This document shows positions 23,141 to 30,963 of a DNA stretch of 35,901 nt, in pieces. The position numbers and the translations under genes are program-made. The stretch spans positions 1 to 35,901 of the forward strand of contig ONIY01000017.1 of assembly GCA_900318065.1 (NCBI GenBank). Direction: 5' to 3'. Within the stretch, counting starts at the first letter, position 1. Every line of letters starts with the position of its first letter. The DNA comes from an uncultured Prevotellaceae bacterium (GTDB lineage: Bacteria > Bacteroidota > Bacteroidia > Bacteroidales > Muribaculaceae). The notes under the pieces are model-generated. The model did no database searches. It had not been told where the DNA came from and saw nothing but the letters and a program-made list of their open reading frames with translations.

Positions 23141-23781
23141 AGTTTAAACTCCTTGTCTACATTAATCCTCACATTGTTGCCCACCGAGGTGGAGATGATG
23201 CCGGCGCCTTGTGCCTGAGCCTCGCGAGTGACCATCTGCGCAACAATCTGGTTGTTGGCATCGTCGAGGTGGCTCACAGGCTCGTCAAGGAGAATGAAGT
23301 CGCAGGGCTGGCACAGGGTGCGCACGATTGCCACACGCTGCTGCTGTCCTATCGAGAGCTTCGCCACTGGGCTGTTGACTTTCTCACCAATGCCCAGCTG
23401 CTCCATCATTGCCACAATCTCCTGCTCACTCTTGTGGTGAGTGATGCTGTTCTTGAGCATGATGTTCTCCATAGCGGTGAGCTCGGGAAACAGGCGCATG
23501 TCCTGGGCGAGATAGGCGATGTGGTGGGTGCGAATCGCGCACCACTCGGCCACGCTCAGCGTCTTGATGTCACGTCCATCGAAGGCAATGGTGCCGCTGT
23601 AGTCGATGCGATAGCCATAGATATAGCTGCACAGCGACGACTTGCCGGTACCGCTCTCGGCACTGATGAGATAGTGCTTTCCTCGCTCGAAGGTGACCTC
23701 GCGAAGCCAGATGTCGCTGCCAGTGTCGCCACGACCGGCAAAGACTGCCGGGAGGGTGTTGTGAAGTGTTATTGTGTTCAT
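23137..23781 (-). CDS. ABC transporter ATP-binding protein
   Basis: 214 aa. Walker A AESGTGKSS (41-49), Q-loop Gln93 (YLAQD), signature LSIGQQQR (142-149) in place of LSGGQ, Walker B FILLDEP (162-168), D-loop SHLDD. The switch His normally in a TH(D) motif is absent: the strand reads IISTSVGNN, with Ser199 in its place. Partner of the overlapping permease gene. Function is probably mechanotransmission as in LolD/MacB; the missing His may lower hydrolysis. Confidence 0.88.
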   Translation of the reverse strand: MNTITLHNTLPAVFAGRGDTGSDIWLREVTFERGKHYLISAESGTGKSSLCSYIYGYRIDYSGTIAFDGRDIKTLSVAEWCAIRTHHIAYLAQDMRLFPELTAMENIMLKNSITHHKSEQEIVAMMEQLGIGEKVNSPVAKLSIGQQQRVAIVRTLCQPCDFILLDEPVSHLDDANNQIVAQMVTREAQAQGAGIISTSVGNNVRINVDKEFKL

Positions 23782-23926
23782 TTCAATATGCTTTACTCAG
23801 TTGCTTGCCGCAGTGGCCTGTAACTGACCCTTGACAAGAAACAATTTGCAAAAATAACCATTTAGTTTCAACCTATCTACATATTTAAGGAATTTTTGTG
23901 TTTCGCCAGTGATGATTGATATACCC

Positions 23927-24048
23927 AAAAAAGTAATCCACGGCATCACGCCGCAGATTGCTTAACTAATTAACCTTCTAATACCATTAACATAAACCTT
24001 AAACAATGAAAAAAGTATTTCGTCATCACGACGTGTTCTTAACTAATT
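23927..24048. repeat. Duplicated unit: A-run, covarying hairpin, CTTAACTAATT
   Basis: Two copies in direct orientation. Copy 1: AAAAAAGTA 23927-23935, hairpin CGGC-ATCAC-GCCG 23941-23953, CTTAACTAATT 23961-23971. Copy 2: AAAAAAGTA 24009-24017, hairpin CGTC-ATCAC-GACG 24021-24033, CTTAACTAATT 24038-24048. The stems differ by a compensatory pair (G-C to T-A) while the loop is identical. Confidence 0.6.
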
Positions 24049-24079
24049 CATAACATGAAATGCAAATACTATGCCAAAA

Positions 24080-24105
24080 GCGCCCAAAAACTCGATTTTG
24101 GGCGC
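24080..24105 (-). terminator. Hairpin terminator of the DUF486 gene
   Basis: Perfect 10-bp stem GCGCCCAAAA/TTTTGGGCGC with a 6-nt loop. On minus it is followed by TTTTGG, so it probably ends the transcript of the gene at 24222-24602. The T-run is short. Confidence 0.65.
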
Positions 24106-24221
24106 AATGTATAGTAAAAACCTATTAATTTAACCTTATTTAAGAATTCCTTTATCCTTTTGGGGGAGATTCATCCCTGCGAGACACGATGTGCTGACAG
24201 TGCGGCTATGCCATTTCATCA

Positions 24222-24602
24222 TCACTCGGTCTTCATGAAAGCAAAGAAAACGGCAGCCACCAGCAGGGCAAACGACACATAGTGGTTCCAGTGCAGGTGC
24301 TCGTCCTTGAAGAAAAGCGTGACAAAGAGTGTGAACACCGTGAGCGTGATAACTTCCTGAAGCACTTTGAGTTCGATTAGCGAGAACGGCCCACCGTTCT
24401 GGTCGTAGCCTATGCGGTTGGCGGGAACCATAAACGAGTATTCAAAGAAAGCAATACCCCATGAGAAAAGTATCACCGCTATCAATGGCCAGTGGGCGCT
24501 GATGCCCATTTGCTGGAGTTTGAGGTGCCCATACCAGGCAAATGTCATGATGCAGTTGCTCGCAATGAGCAATCCCACAGTAGCAAAAAGTGTCCAGTTC
24601 AT
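24222..24602 (-). CDS. DUF486 (DMT-superfamily) membrane protein
   Basis: 126 aa with four predicted helices: about 5-25, 38-58, 75-97 and 103-123. Characteristic features are FAWYGHLK in the first loop, WGIAFFEYSFMVPANRIGY, FSLIELKVLQEVITL and a final FAFMKTE. This is the DUF486/COG3169 family, half-size relatives of drug/metabolite transporters with no assigned substrate. Likely own transcript: promoter at 24658 and terminator at 24080. Confidence 0.9.
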   Translation of the reverse strand: MNWTLFATVGLLIASNCIMTFAWYGHLKLQQMGISAHWPLIAVILFSWGIAFFEYSFMVPANRIGYDQNGGPFSLIELKVLQEVITLTVFTLFVTLFFKDEHLHWNHYVSFALLVAAVFFAFMKTE

Positions 24603-24657
24603 TTGTTTATAGTCTTTTTGTGTGATTCGGGAATAGTAATCTTGTGAAAAGAGTTTG

Positions 24658-24665
24658 CAAAAGTA
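24658..24665 (-). promoter_or_regulatory. -7 box of the DUF486 gene
   Basis: Minus strand TACTTTTG fits TAnnTTTG; TTTT lies at the -33 spacing. It diverges from the plus promoter at 24697, only about 30 bp away, so the two promoters share one intergenic control region. Confidence 0.55.
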
Positions 24666-24696
24666 ATACTTTTTATCGAGTGAAAGAAAAAATCAC

Positions 24697-24704
24697 TACC
24701 TTTG
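24697..24704 (+). promoter_or_regulatory. -7 box of the esterase gene
   Basis: TACCTTTG, 20 bp before the ATG at 24725; the leader would be only about 13 nt. The -33 region (TTAT) is weak. Confidence 0.6.
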
Positions 24705-24724
24705 TGCAAAATTTTGTGACAGCA

Positions 24725-26065
24725 ATGAAAAATCGAGTGGTTTTAGCCGTGCTGGCAGTGCTTTTCATGAGCGTGAATGCCAGTGCGCATGAGATAATAA
24801 AGTTTCACATGGCAAGCTCGTCGGCTGGCATTTATCCAGGCACTGAGCGCGACGTGGAGGTCTATGTGCCCGAGGCCTACGACGGCACACGCCCTGCGTG
24901 CCTCTATGTGGGACTCGACGGCATCTTGTGCAACGCGCCGCATGTGATGGACAGCCTCATCACAGCAGGCAAGATGCCAGTGACCATTGGGGTGTTTGTC
25001 CAGCCGGGAGTGATCAAGGACAAGGACGGCAATGTGGTGCGCTACAATCGCAGCAACGAGTTTGACATGCCCACCGCCACCTTTGTCCGTTTTCTTGAAA
25101 GCGAGTTGCTGCCTCGCGTGGAGCAGCTGACTACCGCCAAGGGCTATCCCGTGAAACTGTCGCACCAGGCTGCCGACGGCATGATATTTGGACTGAGCAG
25201 CGGTGGCATAGCGGCGTTCACAGCGGCTTGGCATCGCCCTGACAGATTCAGCCGCGTGTTCAGCGGAGTGGGCACCTTTGTGGCGATGCGTGGCGGCAAC
25301 GACCTGCAGGCAATAGTGCGCAAGAGTGAACCTCGCCCCTTGCGCATCTTCTTGCAAGACGGCACCAACGATGTGTGGAACCCACTCTTTGGCCACTGGT
25401 ACGAGGGCAACCGCATGCTTGCCTCGGCGCTCGACTTTGCTGGCTACGACGCCCGCTACGACTGGAGCGACTGCTACCACGGCGTGAAGCGCGCTACCGA
25501 GATTTTCCCCGAAGTGATGGAATGGATGTGGCAAGACTGGCCCCAGGCTCCACGTTGCGGCAAGACGCAGAACAACCTACTCGACACCATGCTGGTCGAG
25601 GGCAGCGAGTGGAAACCATGGTTATGGGTCGTTAAAGAGAATGAGAATGATGTACCTATTGCTATCTATCCTGACTCTACACTGATGGTCAAAGCTCATC
25701 CTGGCTCAAATTGCCTGTGGCAGTACACGATAAACGAGAATGGTAATGAGCAAAATGGGCAACCTTTCTATTGGCTGCACAGCTACGACAACTCGCAACT
25801 CGACGTTAAAGCAATGACATTTGACGGAGCAGGCAATCTATGGGTAGTGACCAAAGATGTTGGCATCCAGATTTGTGACCAGAATGGCCGCGTGAGAGGC
25901 ATCTTGAAATTTCCTGGAACTTTGGATGGAAGCGACATTATGCGCATTGAGATTCATAAAAAAGAGATATATTTGTATGATCGTAGAGGCTATATACACT
26001 CGCGTCAGCTCCACGTCACACCTCCCACTCCTGGTGTCACCCCCAAGAGCCAAGGACAAGGGTGA
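24725..26065 (+). CDS. Secreted esterase with C-terminal propeller-like segment
   Basis: 446 aa from ATG 24725; this start is placed just after a -7 box and begins a signal peptide (VNASA), so the longer frame to 24644 is rejected. Residues about 30-290 are an alpha/beta-hydrolase of the Fes/esterase D type: nucleophile elbow GLSSGG (Ser158), an acid-region LQDGTNDVW and a late DCYHGVKRA with the probable His. Residues about 300-440 resemble the end of an SMP-30/gluconolactonase propeller (AMTFDGAGNLWVVT, GIQICDQNGRVRGILKFP, LYDRRGYIHSRQL). Similar esterase-propeller fusions occur in Bacteroidetes sugar-ester utilisation. Base composition changes sharply at the domain junction. Confidence 0.8.
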   Translation: MKNRVVLAVLAVLFMSVNASAHEIIKFHMASSSAGIYPGTERDVEVYVPEAYDGTRPACLYVGLDGILCNAPHVMDSLITAGKMPVTIGVFVQPGVIKDKDGNVVRYNRSNEFDMPTATFVRFLESELLPRVEQLTTAKGYPVKLSHQAADGMIFGLSSGGIAAFTAAWHRPDRFSRVFSGVGTFVAMRGGNDLQAIVRKSEPRPLRIFLQDGTNDVWNPLFGHWYEGNRMLASALDFAGYDARYDWSDCYHGVKRATEIFPEVMEWMWQDWPQAPRCGKTQNNLLDTMLVEGSEWKPWLWVVKENENDVPIAIYPDSTLMVKAHPGSNCLWQYTINENGNEQNGQPFYWLHSYDNSQLDVKAMTFDGAGNLWVVTKDVGIQICDQNGRVRGILKFPGTLDGSDIMRIEIHKKEIYLYDRRGYIHSRQLHVTPPTPGVTPKSQGQG

Positions 26066-26130
26066 ATAAGTAATAAGTGTTAAGTGATAAGTGATAAGTT
26101 GTAAGTTTCAAATTTCAAATGATAAGTGAG
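26066..26130 (+). repeat. Tandem repeat after the esterase stop
   Basis: Starts at the base after the stop: repeats of (A)TAAGTGATAAGT type, 7 nt period, degenerating into AAATTTCAAATGATAAGTG. Noncoding. Confidence 0.8.
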
Positions 26131-26171
26131 GGCAAGACGTGCCTTGCCCGCTAAGCAATTATAAAATCCTA

Positions 26172-27521
26172 ATGAACACTCCAGCGCAACATGCCAAGTT
26201 TGTGAAGTTGACCACCGAGCCTGTGGGACGGCTGGTCACGGGGCTTGCTGTGCCTGCCATGGTGAGCATGCTCGTGACGGGTATCTACAACCTGGTTGAC
26301 ACCTTCTTTGTTGGGCAAATCAACACCCAAAGCGTGGCGGCACTGGGCATCGTGTTCTCCTACATGTCGATAGTGCAGAGCATCGCCTTCTTCTTTGGCC
26401 AGGGCGCGGGCAACTACATCTCACGCATGCTTGGGCATGAGGACAGCCACAACGCTGGCATCATGGCATCGGTGGGACTGGTGTCTACTTGGCTCACAGG
26501 AGCGGTAATTGCAGTCATAGGCTTCCTGTTCATGGAGCCTGTGCTGCTCTTCTTTGGCTCTACTGCGACGATTCTGCCCTACGCTTGCGACTATTTCACG
26601 TTCATCTTGCTGGGTACGCCATTCATCATGAGTTGCTTCACGATGAACAACCTCATGCGCCATCAGGGCAACGCAGTGCTCTCGATGCTCGGCATCATGA
26701 CGGGAGCCGCCTTGAATGTGATTCTCGATCCCATCTTCATCTTCGGGCTAGGACTTGGAGTGAAGGGTGCCGGCATGGCAACGGCATTGTCGCAAGTAGT
26801 GAGTTTCACACTCATGCTCATGCTCGCTGGCAAGAGAGGCGGCGTGCCAATCAGCCTCGCCAAGTTCAAACCATCGCGGCAGCGCTACCGCGACATCGCA
26901 GCCGGCGGACTCCCATCACTGGCGCGCCAGTCGATGATGGGCATCGCAGCACTCATCCTCAACCATGTGGCAGGACTCTATGGCGACTCGGCGATTGCCA
27001 GTTTCTCGGTGGTGAGCCGCATCACCATGCTTGCCAGCGCAGCGATGATAGGTTACGGACAAGGGTTCCAGCCCGTGTGCGGCTTCAACTATGGCGCGGG
27101 AAAGTTTGACCGCGTGCGTTCCGCCTTCATCCACAGCTGCAAGGTGTCGACAATCTACTGCACCATTCTGGCGGTGGCGGGTTTCATCTTTGCACGCCAG
27201 CTCGTGTCGCTCTTCGTCGAGAGCGACCCCGAGGTGAGCCGCATAGGCGCCGAGGTGCTGCGCTACCAGTGCCTGTCGTTCCCCTTGACGGGCTATGTGG
27301 TGATGGTCAACATGTACCTGCAGAACATTCGCCGCACCGTTCCTGCCGTCATCATTGCCATGGCGCGCCAGGGCATCTTCCTCATCCCTGCCTTGTTCCT
27401 GGGCAACTGGTTACTGGGCTTCCTGGGAGTGGAGATTGCCCAAGCCGTCGCCGACACCGCCTCCTTCCTCCTTGCCATCCCACTGGGTATCAACACATTG
27501 AACAGAATGGGGAAAGAATAA
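26172..27521 (+). CDS. MATE family efflux transporter
   Basis: 449 aa with twelve helices. The start is ATG 26172 (MNTPAQHAKF), not the upstream frame from 26139 that begins within the repeat flank. Family features: PAMVSMLVTGIYNLVDTFFVGQ in helix 1, GQGAGNYISR, NNLMRHQGNAVLSMLG, LDPIFIFGLGLGVKGAGMAT and GYGQGFQPVCGFNYGAG in the second half. It exports drugs or metabolites using Na+ or H+. No regulator is adjacent. Substrate cannot be predicted. Confidence 0.92.
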   Translation: MNTPAQHAKFVKLTTEPVGRLVTGLAVPAMVSMLVTGIYNLVDTFFVGQINTQSVAALGIVFSYMSIVQSIAFFFGQGAGNYISRMLGHEDSHNAGIMASVGLVSTWLTGAVIAVIGFLFMEPVLLFFGSTATILPYACDYFTFILLGTPFIMSCFTMNNLMRHQGNAVLSMLGIMTGAALNVILDPIFIFGLGLGVKGAGMATALSQVVSFTLMLMLAGKRGGVPISLAKFKPSRQRYRDIAAGGLPSLARQSMMGIAALILNHVAGLYGDSAIASFSVVSRITMLASAAMIGYGQGFQPVCGFNYGAGKFDRVRSAFIHSCKVSTIYCTILAVAGFIFARQLVSLFVESDPEVSRIGAEVLRYQCLSFPLTGYVVMVNMYLQNIRRTVPAVIIAMARQGIFLIPALFLGNWLLGFLGVEIAQAVADTASFLLAIPLGINTLNRMGKE

Positions 27522-27563
27522 ACTTTGAAACTCCCTCTCTATAGCGCAAAAGACAAAGTTTTG

Positions 27564-29399
27564 TCAATTTCCTAATAGGATGTTATAAACCGATGTGACA
27601 TCGGCAGCGGTGATGTCTCCGTCGCCGTTCTGGTCACCGTTGACAATAGAACTGTCGTCATTGTTGAGCAGCCAGTTGTAGATTGCTGTCACGTCAGCAG
27701 CTGTCACATTGCCGTCGCCGTTGACATCGCCAGGAACCACAGTCGACTCATAGCCACTTAACGCTAATTCGGCTAGCTGGAACACGTAATGGTCGTTCTG
27801 CCAGCCGCCCTTGTCGCGCACTTCGCTCACCTCGAAGCGGAAGTATTGATAATTGGTGTTCACGCCATCGATATCGAAACTGTAGTCGGTGGTGTTATTT
27901 GTACCAAGTCCTTCAGCGTCGCCATCGGTGACATTGACGATAGTTGTCCAGGAGTCGTTCTGATTCGCCTTGGCATAGATTTTCCATTTCTTGGGATTGC
28001 GTCCGCTCCAACTCTGGGTGTCGTTACCCGTGGTCATGGTGTAACTGGTGGGGCGGAATGGCAGGTTGCTCTTGAAGTCAACCCAGATGGTCTCCCACGA
28101 CCCTGTGCTGTTGTCAACACACCACTTGGTGCTGCGGTCTTTGTCAAACAGCTTGTAATAGTCTTCAGCCGGATCGGTCTGCACGTTGTTGGGCGTATAC
28201 ACGTTATAAGGAGTGAGCGTCATTTCTGTGATGATTTCTATGGGCACAATCTTTACATTATCCACGGCGAAGTAATCACCCAAGGGGTGACCGCTATCAT
28301 CCTTGGTATAACTCCATGTGAGGGTGTGGGTGCCGGCGGGCAAATCAATAGAATAAAACTCCCAGTCGTTCTGATAGCCACCATGTATCAACTCTTCAGT
28401 GCCATCAACTGCTAAGGCGCACTTGTCCCATGGGGTTGATGTACCCTCGCCCCACGCCTTGAATTCAAACGATAGTGTCGAAGGCTTATCCAAATTGACT
28501 GTTGCCGTCACAGTTGAGGTGGAGCTATCGACACCCTTATTGCCCGACATGCCATATACGCGGTCACCATCCTCAGCCACTATCCAGGGGTATGCGCCTC
28601 CAGAGAGAAAGTTGATATTGCCGCCAGCGACGTTCATCGCAGCATTCAGGCCGGTGACAGGTCCAGGATCATCCCCCAGCGCGGGAATCTCATAGGTCTT
28701 GTAAGCCACAAGCTCCCTAATTCTTGGATTGCTATATACCACGTGGGCTTCGGCTTCAACGGTCTGTACCTCGTTGGTGCGCTGAATCACGTAGGGCATT
28801 CCCACGCGCTGCCCATTAACATATAGAATATATTCACATGCATATTGGTGGTTGTCGGTGGTGAAATAGAACGAACAATTGTCGTCATTAACTTCAAGGT
28901 CAGAAAATACTATTGTTTCTCCTGAGTCTATATAATCTTCAACCAAAGCTTGTGTGGCTGTTATCGGATCTGCTACACTTTTGGGTGTAAAGCTAATAGA
29001 ACCTTCGTCGCATGCCATATAGGCTGTTGAGCCAGGCATATTAGCGCAAATGTAGAAATTGTTTCCACTACCTTGTTCTACCCAATTTGTTGATTGGCTG
29101 AACAGGTAAGGGGTAAACTCCCATCCGTCACTCATGCTTTGTTGTAATGCTTTATTGTAGATCACAATTTTTCCTGTGTTAGAATCCTCCAGAAAACACC
29201 ACAGGTAATCATCCGAAGATGATGATGATTGAGTTGCACTTAGATCTCCCCATGACGTGGAGCAAAGGTAGTATCCGGCAATTCTCAACTTATACCAGTG
29301 AATAGGGTAAGTCGAAGGATTTGGCGTTGTCACAAACGGCCACGCCTGTGCCGTCATCGCCACCATCAGCAACGAGGCGATTAATAAGAATTTTTTCAT
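27564..29399 (-). CDS. Secreted multidomain protein: adhesin-like, discoidin-like, dockerin
   Basis: 611 aa. Signal peptide (TAQA). Residues 30-110 share PIHWYKLRIAGYY and DDYLWCFLEDSNTGKIVIYN with the next gene, possibly a trefoil-like glycan module. About 255-390 resembles a choice-of-anchor/MAM fold (FAVDNVKIVP). About 395-550 looks like F5/8 type C (discoidin) (KLFDKDRSTKWC...FRFEVSEVRD). About 555-611 is a dockerin: two Ca-binding repeats DVNGDGNVTAADVTAIYNWL and DQNGDGDITAADVTSVYNIL. Probably a glycan-binding surface protein; no catalytic domain was recognised. AT-richer than the core genes. Confidence 0.8.
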   Translation of the reverse strand: MKKFLLIASLLMVAMTAQAWPFVTTPNPSTYPIHWYKLRIAGYYLCSTSWGDLSATQSSSSSDDYLWCFLEDSNTGKIVIYNKALQQSMSDGWEFTPYLFSQSTNWVEQGSGNNFYICANMPGSTAYMACDEGSISFTPKSVADPITATQALVEDYIDSGETIVFSDLEVNDDNCSFYFTTDNHQYACEYILYVNGQRVGMPYVIQRTNEVQTVEAEAHVVYSNPRIRELVAYKTYEIPALGDDPGPVTGLNAAMNVAGGNINFLSGGAYPWIVAEDGDRVYGMSGNKGVDSSTSTVTATVNLDKPSTLSFEFKAWGEGTSTPWDKCALAVDGTEELIHGGYQNDWEFYSIDLPAGTHTLTWSYTKDDSGHPLGDYFAVDNVKIVPIEIITEMTLTPYNVYTPNNVQTDPAEDYYKLFDKDRSTKWCVDNSTGSWETIWVDFKSNLPFRPTSYTMTTGNDTQSWSGRNPKKWKIYAKANQNDSWTTIVNVTDGDAEGLGTNNTTDYSFDIDGVNTNYQYFRFEVSEVRDKGGWQNDHYVFQLAELALSGYESTVVPGDVNGDGNVTAADVTAIYNWLLNNDDSSIVNGDQNGDGDITAADVTSVYNILLGN

Positions 29400-29422
29400 A
29401 ATAGTATCTGTTTTTGATATTA

Positions 29423-30103
29423 TTAATTTCCCAACAGAATATTGTAAACAGAAGTGACATCGGCTGCGGTGATGTTTCCGTCGCCGTTCTGGTCGCCGTT
29501 GACAATAGCGCTATTGTCGTTATTGAGCAACCAGTTGTAGATTGCAGTCACATCGGCAGCTGTCACATTGCCATCACCGTTGACATCACCGACAACAGAG
29601 ACAATATCTCCTTCTACAAAAACCTCATTAACATTAAAAATGCTAGTCGATAACGCTGCTGAAGCTGAACTTAAAAAATCTTGTCCGTCACCAATATACT
29701 CATAAAGATAATAATACCTACCATCTCCATTATGATAATAGCGGATAAAGAATCCGCCAGCTGCTCTCTCCACAACGTGGCATAAATATGAACTGTTTAT
29801 GTCAGAAGTAACGAATTGGGCCTCCTCAAGATATCCATGGGCTGCTCTGTTATAAATCACGATCTTGTCAGTCGAAGCTTGTACAAAGCACCAAAGGTAA
29901 TTATCTTCAGTTGATGCCGTGGGAGTTAATTTGACTTGGTCGAAAATACCCGCGTTTGGGTCAAAATAAACATACTTGCCGTTAATTATCAGCTGATACC
30001 AGTGGATGGGAAGAGTGGTGGAACTGGGCGTTGTCACAAACGGTAACGCCTGTGCTGCGAACGCCACCATCAGCATTGAGGCGATTAATAACAATTTCTT
30101 CAT
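29423..30103 (-). CDS. Secreted dockerin protein, short paralogue
   Basis: 226 aa. Signal peptide (FAAQA), N-terminal module PIHWYQLIINGKYVY...NYLWCFVQ...KIVIYNRA matching the 611-aa neighbour, then a unique middle and a C-terminal dockerin almost identical to the neighbour's (DVNGDGNVTAADVTAIYNWL, DQNGDGNITAADVTSVYNIL). It lacks the adhesin and discoidin domains. Its upstream leader shares a 25-bp block with the DUF3298 gene. Likely a duplicate whose middle was lost or replaced. Confidence 0.8.
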   Translation of the reverse strand: MKKLLLIASMLMVAFAAQALPFVTTPSSTTLPIHWYQLIINGKYVYFDPNAGIFDQVKLTPTASTEDNYLWCFVQASTDKIVIYNRAAHGYLEEAQFVTSDINSSYLCHVVERAAGGFFIRYYHNGDGRYYYLYEYIGDGQDFLSSASAALSTSIFNVNEVFVEGDIVSVVGDVNGDGNVTAADVTAIYNWLLNNDNSAIVNGDQNGDGNITAADVTSVYNILLGN

Positions 30104-30115
30104 AATTTAGGGATT

Positions 30116-30370
30116 TTATGTGTTACTTTTAGCATTATTAGATAGCCAAACGCAAACCGATGTCGTTGTCGCCAAAGAGTGTTGGAGCCTTGAAACGCTT
30201 CGAGATGCGACATTTATCTGCCGAACTGTTCCAGCTTCCACCACGCAACACATCTCAAGCTCCTGGTCTCCAGGAACCATTGTAGTCCAAGCCGTTCTAG
30301 TCAAGTTCTGTGCCTGAACAGATAACATTGACGCAATTATTAGTGCCAAAACGAAAATAGATTTTTTCAT
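30116..30370 (-). pseudogene. FGE-sulfatase (SUMF1-like) remnant with signal peptide
   Basis: The 84-codon frame from 30370 begins with a good signal peptide (LALIIASMLSVQAQ), but beyond about residue 30 it looks non-native. In another frame, 30296 down to the stop at 30138-30140, the DNA reads as the end of a formylglycine-generating-enzyme-type domain: DVLRGGSWNSSADKCRISKR, FKAPTLFGDNDIGLRLAI. That frame has one TGA at 30255-30257. Most of the usual domain (about 200 residues) is missing. I infer an internal deletion plus frame change that joined the signal peptide to the tail. Expression as a new short secreted peptide cannot be excluded. Confidence 0.8.
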
Positions 30371-30410
30371 AATGTTATAATAAAATTATTTTTTTTCTTG
30401 TCTTCTATAG

Positions 30411-30938
30411 TTACTTGTGAATATTCCATACAATGGAACCTTTATCACAATCCTTGAAGAAGTCTGCAAGCTTGATATTAACTCTATCGGCTGGACGTCC
30501 ATTAAAGTCTAGAACCATCATATAATCGGCCGAAGAACGTATGCGAAAGTAGCCATTGTCAACCTTCTGTAGATACCATCGTTGCGCCTCACTGCCATTG
30601 AATCGTGCAAGCTGTATGTTGCCACCCTCAACTGCCGCATCATTCTTTATGGCAAGTACCAAGTTGCGGTCAAGAGCCGAACGAATGTAGTAAGAATCGT
30701 TGCCAGCGTTTTCGAAATACCACTTTTGTGCTTTAGTTCCATTGGCGTGGTGTATCTGGATATTAGTCTTTTCGGCTGCTACGCCCATTTTAACATCGAC
30801 GCAAAAATTCTGGTTAACAGTTGTGCTTATGATGTAGTATCCTTCCTTGATTCTTGCACCAGTTTCACAATTGGCCGAAGCAATATTGGCAGATGCAAGC
30901 AGTGTTATCAAGCACAGTAAAAATTTGTTGAGTTTCAT
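30411..30938 (-). CDS. Secreted ricin-type beta-trefoil lectin
   Basis: 175 aa. Signal peptide (NIASA), then a single ricin-B-like domain of about 150 residues with the trefoil pattern: YYIISTTVNQNFCVDV...AQKWYF, YYIRSALDRNLVLAI...AQRWYL, YFRIRSSADYMMVLDF...IVWNI. The Q-x-W motifs are present in repeats 1 and 2; repeat 3 is degenerate. No enzyme domain is attached, so it would bind sugars on its own. Part of the secreted island. Confidence 0.85.
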   Translation of the reverse strand: MKLNKFLLCLITLLASANIASANCETGARIKEGYYIISTTVNQNFCVDVKMGVAAEKTNIQIHHANGTKAQKWYFENAGNDSYYIRSALDRNLVLAIKNDAAVEGGNIQLARFNGSEAQRWYLQKVDNGYFRIRSSADYMMVLDFNGRPADRVNIKLADFFKDCDKGSIVWNIHK

Positions 30939-30963
30939 GTCTTTACGCTTAAATAATTATACT

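Larger units (their letters stand above)
23782..24221. other. 440-bp intergenic region, AT-rich and structured
   Basis: No long ORF. It holds a weak -7 match on minus (TATTTTTG at 23849-23856, before the ABC operon), a duplicated hairpin unit (23927-24048) and a hairpin at 24080-24105. Three very short plus-strand frames start with ATG: at 23913 (16 codons), 24006 (15) and 24054 (19). I have no evidence that they are translated. Confidence 0.6.

Noticed and set aside
27520-27561. Inverted repeat AAACTTTG/CAAAGTTT between the convergent MATE and dockerin genes
   Set aside because: Stem is only 8 bp, AT-rich, with a 26-nt loop; too weak to call a bidirectional terminator.
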